Assembly: GCF_900177685.1 (NCBI RefSeq)
Contig: NZ_FXAY01000005.1
Coordinates: 62,001 to 126,000, forward strand
DNA: 64,000 nt
Direction of reading: 5' to 3'
From: Agreia pratensis
GTDB lineage: Bacteria > Actinomycetota > Actinomycetes > Actinomycetales > Microbacteriaceae
Position 1 is the first letter of the stretch. Every line of letters begins with the position of its first letter. This document shows, piece by piece, positions 51,521-60,603 of the stretch. The notes below the pieces were generated by a model. That model had not been told where the DNA came from. It searched no databases and was given only the letters and a program-made list of their open reading frames with translations. The position numbers were made by a program, and so were the translations under genes.

Positions 51521-51766
51521 TGTGTTCAGTATTCGTGGGGAGTCGGGGGCGTAGACGTAGTGGTCGGCGGTTGTAATGGGCACCAACTGGAAGGGATAGC
51601 AGCAATCGTCTTGATGTGGCCGCGGGTGGGGCTACCCCTTCGTAGCACGAGAGGGGTCTGGGCGATGGCGTCTCGCCGCTGTCAGCGTCGTTCGCCTCGA
51701 TCGAATTGAGCGTTCGCTGCTCTGCCGGTAGCCGACCTTGTCGATGGGCTTCTCCACCGGCCGATC

Positions 51767-51886
51767 ACGAACTTACTGACGTACTTATCAACGTACTTAT
51801 CAACGTACTTATCAACGTACTTATCAACGAACTTGGCGACGAACTTAACAACGAACTTGGCGACGAACTTAACAACGAACTTATCG
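51767..51886. repeat. Ten 12-bp tandem repeats (iteron array)
   Basis: Ten units in perfect 12-bp phase follow ACG(T/A)ACTT plus four variable bases. Units 2-5 are identical (ACGTACTTATCA); units 6-9 alternate ACGAACTTGGCG and ACGAACTTAACA. The array ends 52 bp before the AlbA-type gene's ATG, so it is probably an operator array or replication-type iteron set. There are no spacers, so it is not CRISPR. Confidence 0.85.
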
Positions 51887-51938
51887 ACAACACGATTACT
51901 TATCATTCCCGCCGTTCGCAGGCTGTACAGTACGAGCC

Positions 51939-53702
51939 ATGGAAGCTGAAGCACTGCGGGGGCTTGTACGTCAGATGAAGGAAATCGGCGGCGAGCCGAC
52001 GGAGATCGAAGCCAAAAGCGGCGCCAGCGGATACCCCAAGTCGGCCGTGGACACGATGGTCGCATTCGCCAACACTTCTGGCGGTGTGATCTTGATCGGC
52101 ATCGACGAAGAGTCCGGATTCAGCATCGTGGGCGTACCCGATCCGGCGCAGTACCGCGACGCGGCAGTAGGACAAGCGCAAGACGCCATCGATCCGCCGA
52201 TCCAGATCGACGTCGAATTCGTCGAACTAGATGGGAAGCAGATCGTCGTCATCGACGTCCCAGAAACGTCCCCCGAGCAGAAGCCAGTCCATCTCAAATC
52301 GAAAGGACCGACCACTGGGGCCCTGATTCGCAGTGGAGACGGCGATCGAAGGATGACTCCAGCTGAGATCGGTTTGCTCTACGCCTCTCGATCTCAGCCG
52401 ATCTTCGACCGAACCCCGGTGCTGCAAGCCTCTGTCGACAATCTCGCCTTCGGAGCCGTTGCCCGCACCTTGGAACGGGTCCGGGCCGGCACTCCGGCGT
52501 TGCGGCAGATGGATGACGAGCGAATGATGCGGCAACTCGGAATCACCGTCGAAACAGACGACGGCGTCTTCCCGACGCTCGGCGGATTCCTCACCTACGC
52601 CGACTTCCCACAGCAATACTTCCCCCAACTAATGGTGTCGTTCGTTGCTTACGGAGATGGAGCGGAGACTGAAACTCGCTTCGTGGACAACCTCACAATT
52701 CGCGGTTCCATCCCCGCGATGGCCGCCGAAGCGGTCGCCGCGGTGCGGAAACACCTCAGCGTGAGAACGGTCGTGACCGGTGACGGGCGCGAGGAGCGGC
52801 TGGAGTACTCCATGACGGCAGTTCGGGAGGCCGTTGTGAATGCCCTGCTCCACCGCGATTACAGCCCAATCACTCAAGGCACGCAGGTCCACATCGAGCT
52901 CTACCCGGATCGGCTAGTGGTCCGCAGCCCCGGAGGGCTGTACGGCCCCATCTCGCCCGACGAACTGGGCAACGAAGGCCTGCTGTCGTCATCCCGAAAC
53001 AGCGTACTGGCGTCACTGCTCTCCGATACCTACCTACCGGGATCAGACCGTCTGGTCGCCGAGAACCGAGCGACGGGCATTCAGACAATGATCCGCGAGG
53101 CAAAAGCTCGCGGACAGAACCGCCCGATTTTCATCTCCACCGTGACCCAGTTCACCGTTTCGATGAGTCACTCTGAGCTTCTTAGCCAAGACACGAGGGC
53201 ATGGCTCAACAAGATCGGCGGGCCGTGGCCGACGCCGACTTATGACATCGCGTTGGCGATGATGCGAGCCGACTACGTTACCAACGAGATGCTCCGGCAA
53301 TGGGGCGTCGACCGTATCGAGGCTGGAGCAGTGTTGCGCGACCTCGTCACCCGCGGAGCGGCCGTGAAAGAAGGTGGGCGCAAATTCGCGCGCTATGTGC
53401 TCTCCACGGAGCTTGCCAAACCCACCGGGGAACGGCCGGCAGATGCACCGATCGTCCAGTCCTTATCAACGACAGCCCTGCCGGTCTCACGCGCCGTGCT
53501 CGAAGGCCGCCGACGGGTGTTGGAACTTCTGCATACCCAGGGGCCCCTGGGGTCTTCCGAGATCAGCACCGCCACCGGACTCCACCGCGGCACCGTCATT
53601 GCCCGGCTGAACGAATTGTTGGACGAAGGGCTCCTCGTCGCGGAGGGGGCACCGCGAAGCCCGAAGCGTCGGTATTCCATGCCGCGCGTAGACGAGGGGT
53701 AG
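51939..53702 (+). CDS. AlbA_2 / ATPase / winged-helix protein (Schlafen-like regulator)
   Basis: A 587-residue protein with three parts. Residues 15-150 are an AlbA_2 (Schlafen AlbA) domain: EIEAKSGASGYPKSAVDTMVAFANTSGGVILIGI. Residues about 270-400 are a GHKL-like ATP-binding module with REAVVNALLHRDYS and VVRSPGGLYGPIS. The C-terminus (about 510-585) is a winged helix ([32 protein letters not shown]). These proteins act as regulators or defence components. The ten-repeat array upstream may be its own binding site. Confidence 0.87.
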   Translation: MEAEALRGLVRQMKEIGGEPTEIEAKSGASGYPKSAVDTMVAFANTSGGVILIGIDEESGFSIVGVPDPAQYRDAAVGQAQDAIDPPIQIDVEFVELDGKQIVVIDVPETSPEQKPVHLKSKGPTTGALIRSGDGDRRMTPAEIGLLYASRSQPIFDRTPVLQASVDNLAFGAVARTLERVRAGTPALRQMDDERMMRQLGITVETDDGVFPTLGGFLTYADFPQQYFPQLMVSFVAYGDGAETETRFVDNLTIRGSIPAMAAEAVAAVRKHLSVRTVVTGDGREERLEYSMTAVREAVVNALLHRDYSPITQGTQVHIELYPDRLVVRSPGGLYGPISPDELGNEGLLSSSRNSVLASLLSDTYLPGSDRLVAENRATGIQTMIREAKARGQNRPIFISTVTQFTVSMSHSELLSQDTRAWLNKIGGPWPTPTYDIALAMMRADYVTNEMLRQWGVDRIEAGAVLRDLVTRGAAVKEGGRKFARYVLSTELAKPTGERPADAPIVQSLSTTALPVSRAVLEGRRRVLELLHTQGPLGSSEISTATGLHRGTVIARLNELLDEGLLVAEGAPRSPKRRYSMPRVDEG

Positions 53703-53797
53703 CTGTGCGAGCCTGACAGGCCTCGCGGGCGATACGTCGGCGCGGCTGACCCGCCCGCGGTGTTTCCGCGGATAGCGTCACCCGCCGTTTGACCAAT

Positions 53798-54289
53798 TCA
53801 GCTTTCGACGAGTTCAATCTCATCGATCGCAAAAAGCCGAGTCTCGCCCGTCCACTCGAGGTGAACCCACCACGAAGGTTGGTTCCACGGCTCGGCGTGA
53901 ACCTTCAAGCCCTTCGAGTAGGGAGTCGTGATCGACACCAAATGTCCGCGAAGGTCGATGCTCTTAACGCGGACGAACATTCTGACGGTGTAATCCGGTG
54001 GGGAGATCATGGGGTTCCTTTGATAGTTGGAAGTCGCACTAAGTAATATCGGCCGCATCGTGTTCCAACTCACGAATTCGTCTAGCGTCCCTACTCGGCT
54101 CAGATCCGACAGCCTCCGTTTATGGTCAAGGAGAACCGGGCGACCGACGAGGGCATTGCCAACAAAGCGTAGCCGCGCGGCTACGCTGCCTTCCGGGTAA
54201 TCGTGAACATCGAGGCTCTCTCCAAACGCTCCGCCAGCCGACGAAAGTCGGCGGTGGTCAACGACCTCACCCGAAATGGGGCTGCTCAT
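53798..54289 (-). CDS. Hypothetical island protein
   Basis: About 163 residues, no recognised family, no signal peptide or helix. The C-terminal half is beta-rich (VRMFVRVKSIDLRGHLVSI, SWWVHLEWTGETRLFAIDEIEL). Base and codon use look less GC-biased than outside the island. The start is uncertain: ATG 54289 or GTG 54307. It converges with the AlbA gene and is divergent from the nuclease-like gene. Confidence 0.6.
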   Translation of the reverse strand: MSSPISGEVVDHRRLSSAGGAFGESLDVHDYPEGSVAARLRFVGNALVGRPVLLDHKRRLSDLSRVGTLDEFVSWNTMRPILLSATSNYQRNPMISPPDYTVRMFVRVKSIDLRGHLVSITTPYSKGLKVHAEPWNQPSWWVHLEWTGETRLFAIDEIELVES

Positions 54290-54414
54290 TGTTCCGGGCC
54301 GGGACACGAGCTATCACCGTTCAGATATCGCCCCAGACACATACCCTTCAACCGTGACCCACCTCTACCCTTCGGCAGCTGCACTCATTGGAGCCGCGCG
54401 CGCACCGGATCAAA

Positions 54415-56541
54415 ATGGCGGAAACGTGGAGCGCCAGTCTGGGCGAAGAGCCGATGGACGTCAGCGTCATCGTCAACCCAGACGGCACCGGTCGAATCCT
54501 TGCTCACTCCGTTCTCGGAGCCGAAGCCCGCCGTGAGCTCACCACCCATTTCACAGCCTGCATCAGGGGGCTGTGGGCGACCCTCGACTCACTCGTCAGC
54601 GAGTCCGTCGAAATGTTCAGCGTCTTGAACCGTCCGCGGGACACCGACCGGCCACGGTTCTTCCCCATCGCCGACTCGAACGAGAGCTATCAAAGTCTCC
54701 TCGCCAGGTCCTGTATCGACGGAGTGACCGCAGACCAAGCCCGAATAATCAGCGCCAGTCAGCCCTTCCGCGAACTCCCAGACGGGCACCCCGCCGGACC
54801 GTATCAAGAAGCTCTGCGACGACTCATTAACTGGGGTAACGCAATCGACAACGGGGACCAGGTCGGTGCGTGGGCAACACCGGCAAATCCGCAGATCCTG
54901 GTTCGACCTCCGATGGCCCCCGCTTCGGTGACGATGGCGGAGCCCGGCGAGCTGACCGCGAACTTCACTGTCGCCGACTTCGCGATCTCCGGCTACGTCG
55001 ACGGCGCCAACGTCGAAGGCTTCCCCGGAACGTACGTCGACCTCGGATTCGTGACCGAGTTCCACCCGGACGATCTCGACGACACATTCGACGCCCGCCT
55101 GTCCAGAGTGTTCGACGCCGTGACCGGCTTCATGCTGATGTTCACAGCCATGGCAGAAGCGGTTCCCGGGGCGAAAAAAATCTTGGCACCACCGAAGTAT
55201 GCGACCCGAGAGCACTGGCAAAAGGCCTTCGGAAGTGCCCGGGACTGGACGTCGGGCGACCTCGACGCTCTGTCAGCTAGCGGGCCCGGAATGGGAGTAG
55301 TTACGGATGCGGACGAGTTGACTTTCGTCCTAGCCACAGCGGCCGGAGTTTTCGAAAGGGTTGTCCCCGACGCGACCCCACTCCGCTCGCTGGACCGCAG
55401 CGGGATCGCGGCCGAAATGGCAGTTCAAGATGCCGCTTCCACCTGGGGGCTCCCCGACTTCGTTTTCTCCCCCGTCGTCGAGCAGAAGGGCTCCGGAGTT
55501 CGGGAGATCGGTGACGGCATCCTCGTCGTCGGCAGGCGCGGCGCGATCGTCCAAGTGAAGACGCGGGAGGTCGCCGTCGGAACTCCGGAGCGCGAAGAGT
55601 CGTGGGTGAAGAAGCAGATCGCGATCGCCGGCCGCCAAGTGAAAGGGACAGCGCGACGGATGACCGCCGGCCCGACCGAGATGCAGAACGCTCGCGGTCG
55701 CGCGATCACCGTCGACGGCCCCAACATCGAGTGGGTCGGGGTAGTGATCGTCGAACACCCATCACCGCCGACCATCGACATCGATCCGGTCGAGATCGGA
55801 CTTCCCTACCTCGTCTTGCTGCGCCGCGATTGGGAGTTCCTCTTCAGTCAACTTCGATCAACCTATGCGGTCGTCGACTACCTTCATCGCGTCGCCATGC
55901 CGACCGAGATATTGGGAGAAGAACCTCATCGGTACTTCGAGCTTGCCAAGGCCGACTCCGAAGCCGAACCGCGTTCGACTGATCCGAGGGCTGGAGAGTC
56001 CACAGTCCTACATTCGGTACCGCTCCTTCCCACTGCACCGGTCGGCGACGAAGATCTCGAAGCCCATGAGATCTTGCGTCGACTCCTGGAGGAAATCGCG
56101 AACTCGGAAATTGGAGACGGCGACGAAACGATCCGGCAGCGCGTTCTCGCTTCGATCGACAGTCTCCCGGTCGGGTACAGAACTGATCTCGGCGAATACC
56201 TGCTGAACGCATTGGCAGAACTCCGGTCGAAAGCGCCAGGAACCGCCTTTTGGGCCGCGCGCACATTCCTCAGCGAAGAGGGACACGACCAGCTCGGCTT
56301 CGCCGTCGCGTCGGGATTCAACGAGTCCACCCGCGCGGTCTTCAACCAGTGGCTCGTCGAGAAGCACGACAAGCGGCGCGAGTCCGAGAACATAGACAAC
56401 GCGACTTCGATCGGAGTGTTGATCACACCGAGATCGGACGGATTCCGAGACTGGGACACGTCGATGGCCGCCGTTCACGGTGGTGTTGAGTTGTCCGATG
56501 AAGAGAGAGGCCTTTTCGAGAAGATGTGGACGAGGCGGTAG
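54415..56541 (+). CDS. Large island protein with PD-(D/E)XK nuclease-like core
   Basis: A protein of about 708 residues. The N-terminal 340 residues are unrecognised. The centre reads LPDFVFSPVV then VREIGDGILVVGRRGAIVQVKTREV, a restriction-endonuclease-like strand pair with D367 and Q380-V-K382 (E-x-K replaced by Q-x-K, as in some nucleases). The C-terminal 200 residues are helical and charged. Its position before the methyltransferase suggests a nuclease or effector in a restriction-like system. Start uncertain: TTG 54388, ATG 54415 or ATG 54454. Confidence 0.75.
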   Translation: MAETWSASLGEEPMDVSVIVNPDGTGRILAHSVLGAEARRELTTHFTACIRGLWATLDSLVSESVEMFSVLNRPRDTDRPRFFPIADSNESYQSLLARSCIDGVTADQARIISASQPFRELPDGHPAGPYQEALRRLINWGNAIDNGDQVGAWATPANPQILVRPPMAPASVTMAEPGELTANFTVADFAISGYVDGANVEGFPGTYVDLGFVTEFHPDDLDDTFDARLSRVFDAVTGFMLMFTAMAEAVPGAKKILAPPKYATREHWQKAFGSARDWTSGDLDALSASGPGMGVVTDADELTFVLATAAGVFERVVPDATPLRSLDRSGIAAEMAVQDAASTWGLPDFVFSPVVEQKGSGVREIGDGILVVGRRGAIVQVKTREVAVGTPEREESWVKKQIAIAGRQVKGTARRMTAGPTEMQNARGRAITVDGPNIEWVGVVIVEHPSPPTIDIDPVEIGLPYLVLLRRDWEFLFSQLRSTYAVVDYLHRVAMPTEILGEEPHRYFELAKADSEAEPRSTDPRAGESTVLHSVPLLPTAPVGDEDLEAHEILRRLLEEIANSEIGDGDETIRQRVLASIDSLPVGYRTDLGEYLLNALAELRSKAPGTAFWAARTFLSEEGHDQLGFAVASGFNESTRAVFNQWLVEKHDKRRESENIDNATSIGVLITPRSDGFRDWDTSMAAVHGGVELSDEERGLFEKMWTRR

Positions 56542-56694
56542 CCCGTTCCAGCATCCGTGCGACAAGTCGCCGAGACGCCCCGGACCAATGTCGGCCGCCC
56601 ATGAAATGCTCATCCACGAACAGATAACCCACCGATGACCATTTCTCGATCCGAGTCGTGTCATTCTTTGACTGAAGGGCATCCGACTGCGATC

Positions 56695-56763
56695 ATGAAC
56701 GACGACAAGATTTCGAACACAGCGCGCCTCTATGCGCCGACGTTATCTCGCGTGGAGGAGTAA
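56695..56763 (+). other. 22-codon reading frame or frameshifted methyltransferase N-terminus
   Basis: ATG 56695 opens MNDDKISNTARLYAPTLSRVEE and stops at TAA 56761-56763. Removing one T there would join it smoothly to the methyltransferase frame (…RVEE-KTVGARTIHP). It is either a translated leader before GTG 56768 or the original N-terminus cut off by a frameshift. Confidence 0.4.
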
Positions 56764-56767
56764 GACT

Positions 56768-57955
56768 GTGGGCGCGCGAACAATTCACCCGTTCCCGGCA
56801 CGGATGGCTCCCGAGATCGCTACGGACTATCTGAAAGTCCGTGAAGTCGGCAACAAGACTGCACTGTCGATCCTCGACCCGATGTGTGGATCGGGAACTG
56901 TGCTGTCCGTCGCCGCCGAGCGTGGTCACAACGCCATCGGGTTCGACGTCGACCCGCTCGCCGTGATGATGACCCGTGTCGCCACCCGACCCATCGCCAC
57001 CGACCCGCTGCTCGATCAGGCGGAGCGACTCGTCGCCGCCGCTCAAGCGTCAACCCGTAAGAAAATGCGCTGGGAGGACAAGCAGACCCAGGCATTCGCG
57101 AAGTTCTGGTTCGGCGACAAGCAGCGTGTCGCCCTGAATCGGCTGTCTCTGGGTCTGGACCTCGTCGAAGATGAGGCCGTCCGCGAAACGCTCCAGATCG
57201 CGTTGAGCCGGATCATCGTCACCAAATCGCCGAAGGCTTCCTTGGCTGCCGATACATCTCACAGCCGCCCTCACCGGACCATCCAGAAGTCGACTTACGA
57301 CGTCTACGACGGTTTCCTCCGCTCGGTCAAGGAACTAACCCGCCTCCTCGACAAGCGCGCAATGCCCGGCTCAGCCAAAGCCTTCCGCGGGGACTCCCGT
57401 GGTCTCGCCGACGTCCCGAACAACAGCGTCGACCTCGCCATCACCTCCCCGCCGTATCTCAATGCCATCGACTACCTCCGCGGGCACAAACTGTCCCTCA
57501 TCTGGCTGGGCCACACGATCCCGGAGCTTCGCGACATTCGCTCCAACAGCATCGGCGCCGAGCGCGGGCTCGACGAGATACCCGCTGAACGAGTTCAGAA
57601 CATGGTCGAGGTGATCAAGGCTTCGGCCTCCGACCCCAACGCCCTTCCCCTCCCCACGATCACCCGGTACGCCAAAGACGTCTGCGAGTTCGCGGACGAG
57701 CTGTACCGGGTTTCGCGAACCGGCGCCCAGGTCATAGCGGTGGTCGGCAACTCCTCCCTGAAGGGCAACTTCATCAGCAACGACGGAATGGTCCAGAAGG
57801 CCTTCGACGACGCAGGTTTCACCTTCCAAGAACGTGTCGAGCGGGATCTACCCGAGAACAGCCGGTACATGCCGATCAGCACCAGCGACAGCGCTTCGAG
57901 CATGGCCAAGCGTATGAGAACCGAAGTGGTTCTCACCGTTAAGAAGACCACTTAG
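56768..57955 (+). CDS. DNA amino-methyltransferase (N6-adenine/N4-cytosine type)
   Basis: A 395-residue SAM-dependent methyltransferase. TIHPFPARMAPEIA is followed by AdoMet motif I ILDPMCGSGTVL (D37-G43) and, much later, the catalytic motif IV SPPYLNAIDYLRGHKLSLIWLG (S227-Y230). Methylates an exocyclic amine, N6-A or N4-C. GTG 56768 has a strong GGAGGAG at 7 bp; the longer frame to ATG 56732 lacks one. It is the modification arm of the system with the GHKL-nuclease and Z1 genes. Confidence 0.87.
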   Translation: MGARTIHPFPARMAPEIATDYLKVREVGNKTALSILDPMCGSGTVLSVAAERGHNAIGFDVDPLAVMMTRVATRPIATDPLLDQAERLVAAAQASTRKKMRWEDKQTQAFAKFWFGDKQRVALNRLSLGLDLVEDEAVRETLQIALSRIIVTKSPKASLAADTSHSRPHRTIQKSTYDVYDGFLRSVKELTRLLDKRAMPGSAKAFRGDSRGLADVPNNSVDLAITSPPYLNAIDYLRGHKLSLIWLGHTIPELRDIRSNSIGAERGLDEIPAERVQNMVEVIKASASDPNALPLPTITRYAKDVCEFADELYRVSRTGAQVIAVVGNSSLKGNFISNDGMVQKAFDDAGFTFQERVERDLPENSRYMPISTSDSASSMAKRMRTEVVLTVKKTT

Positions 57956-58036
57956 CGGCCTTCGCGAACGTCGACTGTCTGCTCCTTCGATGCTTGGCAT
58001 CGCCGCGGGGCGGTGGACGGCTCTAGGGTGATCCCT

Positions 58037-60601
58037 ATGAGCCTTGCCACTTCGGCCTTCTACGAAGCCGGGTCGATCACCGACCACATCAATGTCGAGA
58101 TCAGCTTCCAAGCCATTAAGTTGTTCTCCGAAGGCCTTTACAGCAGCCCGAACAAGGCGATCGAAGAGCTCGTCTCGAACGCGTTCGATGCTGACGCCAC
58201 CTGCGTGCACACCGTGATGTCGGCGGACCGCGCCTCTGCGGACGCTTCGATCGCGATTCTCGACAACGGGACGGGGATGGACTCCAACGGGCTGAAGGTC
58301 CACTGGATTGTCGGCGAATCAGCGAAGAGCCAGAACCGGGTGACCGGCAAAGGGCGCCGCACGATCGGGAAGTTCGGAATCGGAAAGCTCGCCGCCTACG
58401 TCCTCGGAGACCGCCTCACCCACCTCACGAAATCCGACGGCAAGTACTACTCAACGTCGATGGACTTCACCGTCATCCCACCCTCCGGTTCCGCAGCCGG
58501 GCGCACTGCAGCGACAAGCGCCGATCCGGTAAGCCCCGTCCAGCTCGACCTCCGCGAACTCACCGAGCAGGAAGCCCGCGAGGCGGCCGGCGCCTGGCTG
58601 ACTGACGCAAACGGCCGCCCTGGACTGCAGCTCTTCGGCGACGGCGCCGAGGATAGCTGGACCATCGCGATCATCACCGACCTCAAGGAGATGGCCACGG
58701 ATCTCTCCGTCGGAACGCTCCGATGGGTGCTCGCCACCGCCATGCCGCTCCGGGATGACTTTGCGCTCTACCTCAACGGCAAGCCGGTCGATCCGTCGAA
58801 AGCCGGAGTGGACAAAATCGGGACGTACACGATCGGCAGCGACATCCTAAAAATCCCCCAGCCGGCGCCTCAGGAACTCGAGGTCGAACTCAACGAAGAT
58901 TTCGATGAAAGCGACTACCACCACTGGTCGCTCACGGACTCGGTGCTCGGCCCTGTCACCGGGTACCTGGACGTTTTCCAAGATCCCATCGACTCCGGCA
59001 AGTCGGAGAACATCGGTCGAAGCAATGGCTTCTTCGTCTACGTGAACGGGCGCCTCATCAATGAGGAAGACGCCGGATTCGGAATCGACCGCAACAGCCT
59101 CAGACACGGAACGTTCTCACGCTTCCGTTTGGTGATCAACCTCGACCGGCTCGACGAAGAACTCCGATCATCTCGGGAAACCCTTCGCGCCGGCGCTCCC
59201 GTCGAGCGCGCCCGCGAAATACTCCGCGGTCTCTTCAATCTGGCCCGAGCGAAGCTCGAATCGTTCGAAGCCGCCCAGGACCTTGAACGTCGCGCTTCCC
59301 AGCGATTTGCTGACAGCCCCGCCAGCCTCACGGAGCGCCCGCTTCTACGAATGGCTGTCGACTCCTACACCGAGCGATACCAGCCCCGTCATATCGTGCC
59401 CATCGACAAGACTGCGTACCCCACCGAGGAAGCGCTCGTCGAACACATCGAGGAACGCATCGAGTCCGGTGCTGGCCTGATCGGCGAAGTCGTCTACGAA
59501 GACATCGGAACGCTCGTGCCGATGGCGGTCCTCGATGCGACCACCGGCAAGCTTTCCATCAATCTCGACCACCCCTTCGTCGCCCACTTCTCCGACGAGT
59601 TCAACGACCCCAAGAAGAATCTCCCGCTCGAGCTGTTTGCCGCAGCCGAGGTGCTTCTCGAAGCCGAACTGAACGACGCGAACATCGGCCCGTCCGCCGT
59701 ATCGTCCGTTCTCGACCAACGCGACGCCCTCCTGCGCCACCTAGCCCGGTCATCGGGCGCCCGGAACTCGCTCACCGTTGCTCAAGCGCTGCTGAACGCA
59801 GTCTCCAGCGCGAAAGGTCTAGAGCTGGCAGTGGTCGACGCCTTCCAACAGCTGGGCTTCGAAGCAATCCACAAAGCCAAGACAGGCGAAGCGGACGGAC
59901 TTGCCGAAGCGCACCTTTCCGCGTCCGAGACCGGTCGGCAGCGCAGCTACCGGGTATCGCTTGAGGCCAAGAGCAAAGAGAAAGCGGGCGCGAAGGTCAA
60001 GAAGAGCGCTGTCGAAGTTTCGACGATCGTCCGTCATCGGGACGACTTGAACTGCCAGTACGCGCTCGTCGTCGGGCCGGATTTCGAGACCGGAGCTGAC
60101 AATCTGGGAGCGGTCGTCCGAGAAATCCAAACGGATCTCCTCGCCCATCCCGACAAGCGGATCACCCTTATGAGGGTCCGTGACCTCGCGCGACTAGTCC
60201 GCATCTCTCCCGCCAAACGGTTGGATCTTGAGGTGCTCAGCCACCTCTTCCTCACCTGCCAGACTCCGGACGAAGCCGCGGAATGGGTGGATGCTCTCGA
60301 GCAGTCGTCGCCGCCGCCGAGCCCACACCCGCAGATCGTCGAAATGGTCTGGGAGTTGCAGCAGGAGGTCAAGGACCACACCGTCCAATACCCGGCCTTG
60401 ATGACGGCCCTCCGCTATAAGAAAAACTTGACGATCTCAGAACATGACCTGAAGTCCGAGTGTCTCGCGTTGAGTCGTATGGCGCCCAACCAATTCGTCG
60501 CCCTCGACGACCGGGTGGAGCTGAACATCAAGCCGGAAACCTTGCTCGCAACCATCCACGCCTATATCGACGCCCTGCCGGACCTTGACGAAGAGCAGTA
60601 G
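58037..60601 (+). CDS. GHKL (MutL/MORC-like) ATPase fused to PD-(D/E)XK nuclease domain
   Basis: An 854-residue two-part protein. N-terminal GHKL ATPase: KAIEELVSNAFDADA with N48, DNGTGMD at 76-82, GKFGIGKLAAYVLG, then a MutL-like transducer region. The C-terminal part (about 585-720) is a restriction-endonuclease fold: LAVVDAFQQLGFEAIHKAKTGEADG with D620, then RVSLEAKSKEK with E643-A-K645, and YALVVGPDF. ATP-driven clamp plus nuclease in one chain suits a restriction effector. AGGG precedes ATG 58037. Confidence 0.88.
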   Translation: MSLATSAFYEAGSITDHINVEISFQAIKLFSEGLYSSPNKAIEELVSNAFDADATCVHTVMSADRASADASIAILDNGTGMDSNGLKVHWIVGESAKSQNRVTGKGRRTIGKFGIGKLAAYVLGDRLTHLTKSDGKYYSTSMDFTVIPPSGSAAGRTAATSADPVSPVQLDLRELTEQEAREAAGAWLTDANGRPGLQLFGDGAEDSWTIAIITDLKEMATDLSVGTLRWVLATAMPLRDDFALYLNGKPVDPSKAGVDKIGTYTIGSDILKIPQPAPQELEVELNEDFDESDYHHWSLTDSVLGPVTGYLDVFQDPIDSGKSENIGRSNGFFVYVNGRLINEEDAGFGIDRNSLRHGTFSRFRLVINLDRLDEELRSSRETLRAGAPVERAREILRGLFNLARAKLESFEAAQDLERRASQRFADSPASLTERPLLRMAVDSYTERYQPRHIVPIDKTAYPTEEALVEHIEERIESGAGLIGEVVYEDIGTLVPMAVLDATTGKLSINLDHPFVAHFSDEFNDPKKNLPLELFAAAEVLLEAELNDANIGPSAVSSVLDQRDALLRHLARSSGARNSLTVAQALLNAVSSAKGLELAVVDAFQQLGFEAIHKAKTGEADGLAEAHLSASETGRQRSYRVSLEAKSKEKAGAKVKKSAVEVSTIVRHRDDLNCQYALVVGPDFETGADNLGAVVREIQTDLLAHPDKRITLMRVRDLARLVRISPAKRLDLEVLSHLFLTCQTPDEAAEWVDALEQSSPPPSPHPQIVEMVWELQQEVKDHTVQYPALMTALRYKKNLTISEHDLKSECLALSRMAPNQFVALDDRVELNIKPETLLATIHAYIDALPDLDEEQ

Positions 60602-60603
60602 GT

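Noticed and set aside
51767-51886. CRISPR-like array
   Set aside because: Units are 12 bp and contiguous, with no unique spacers and no cas genes.
51706-51978. Plus-strand frame encoding VLINVLINVLIN repeats across the same array
   Set aside because: Same artefact of the array; it overlaps the AlbA gene start in another frame.
51682-52065. Minus-strand frame encoding KFVVKFVAKFVDKYVDKYVD
   Set aside because: It is a by-product of the 12-bp repeat array: any period divisible by three yields repeating peptides in all open frames. No ribosome site or family match.
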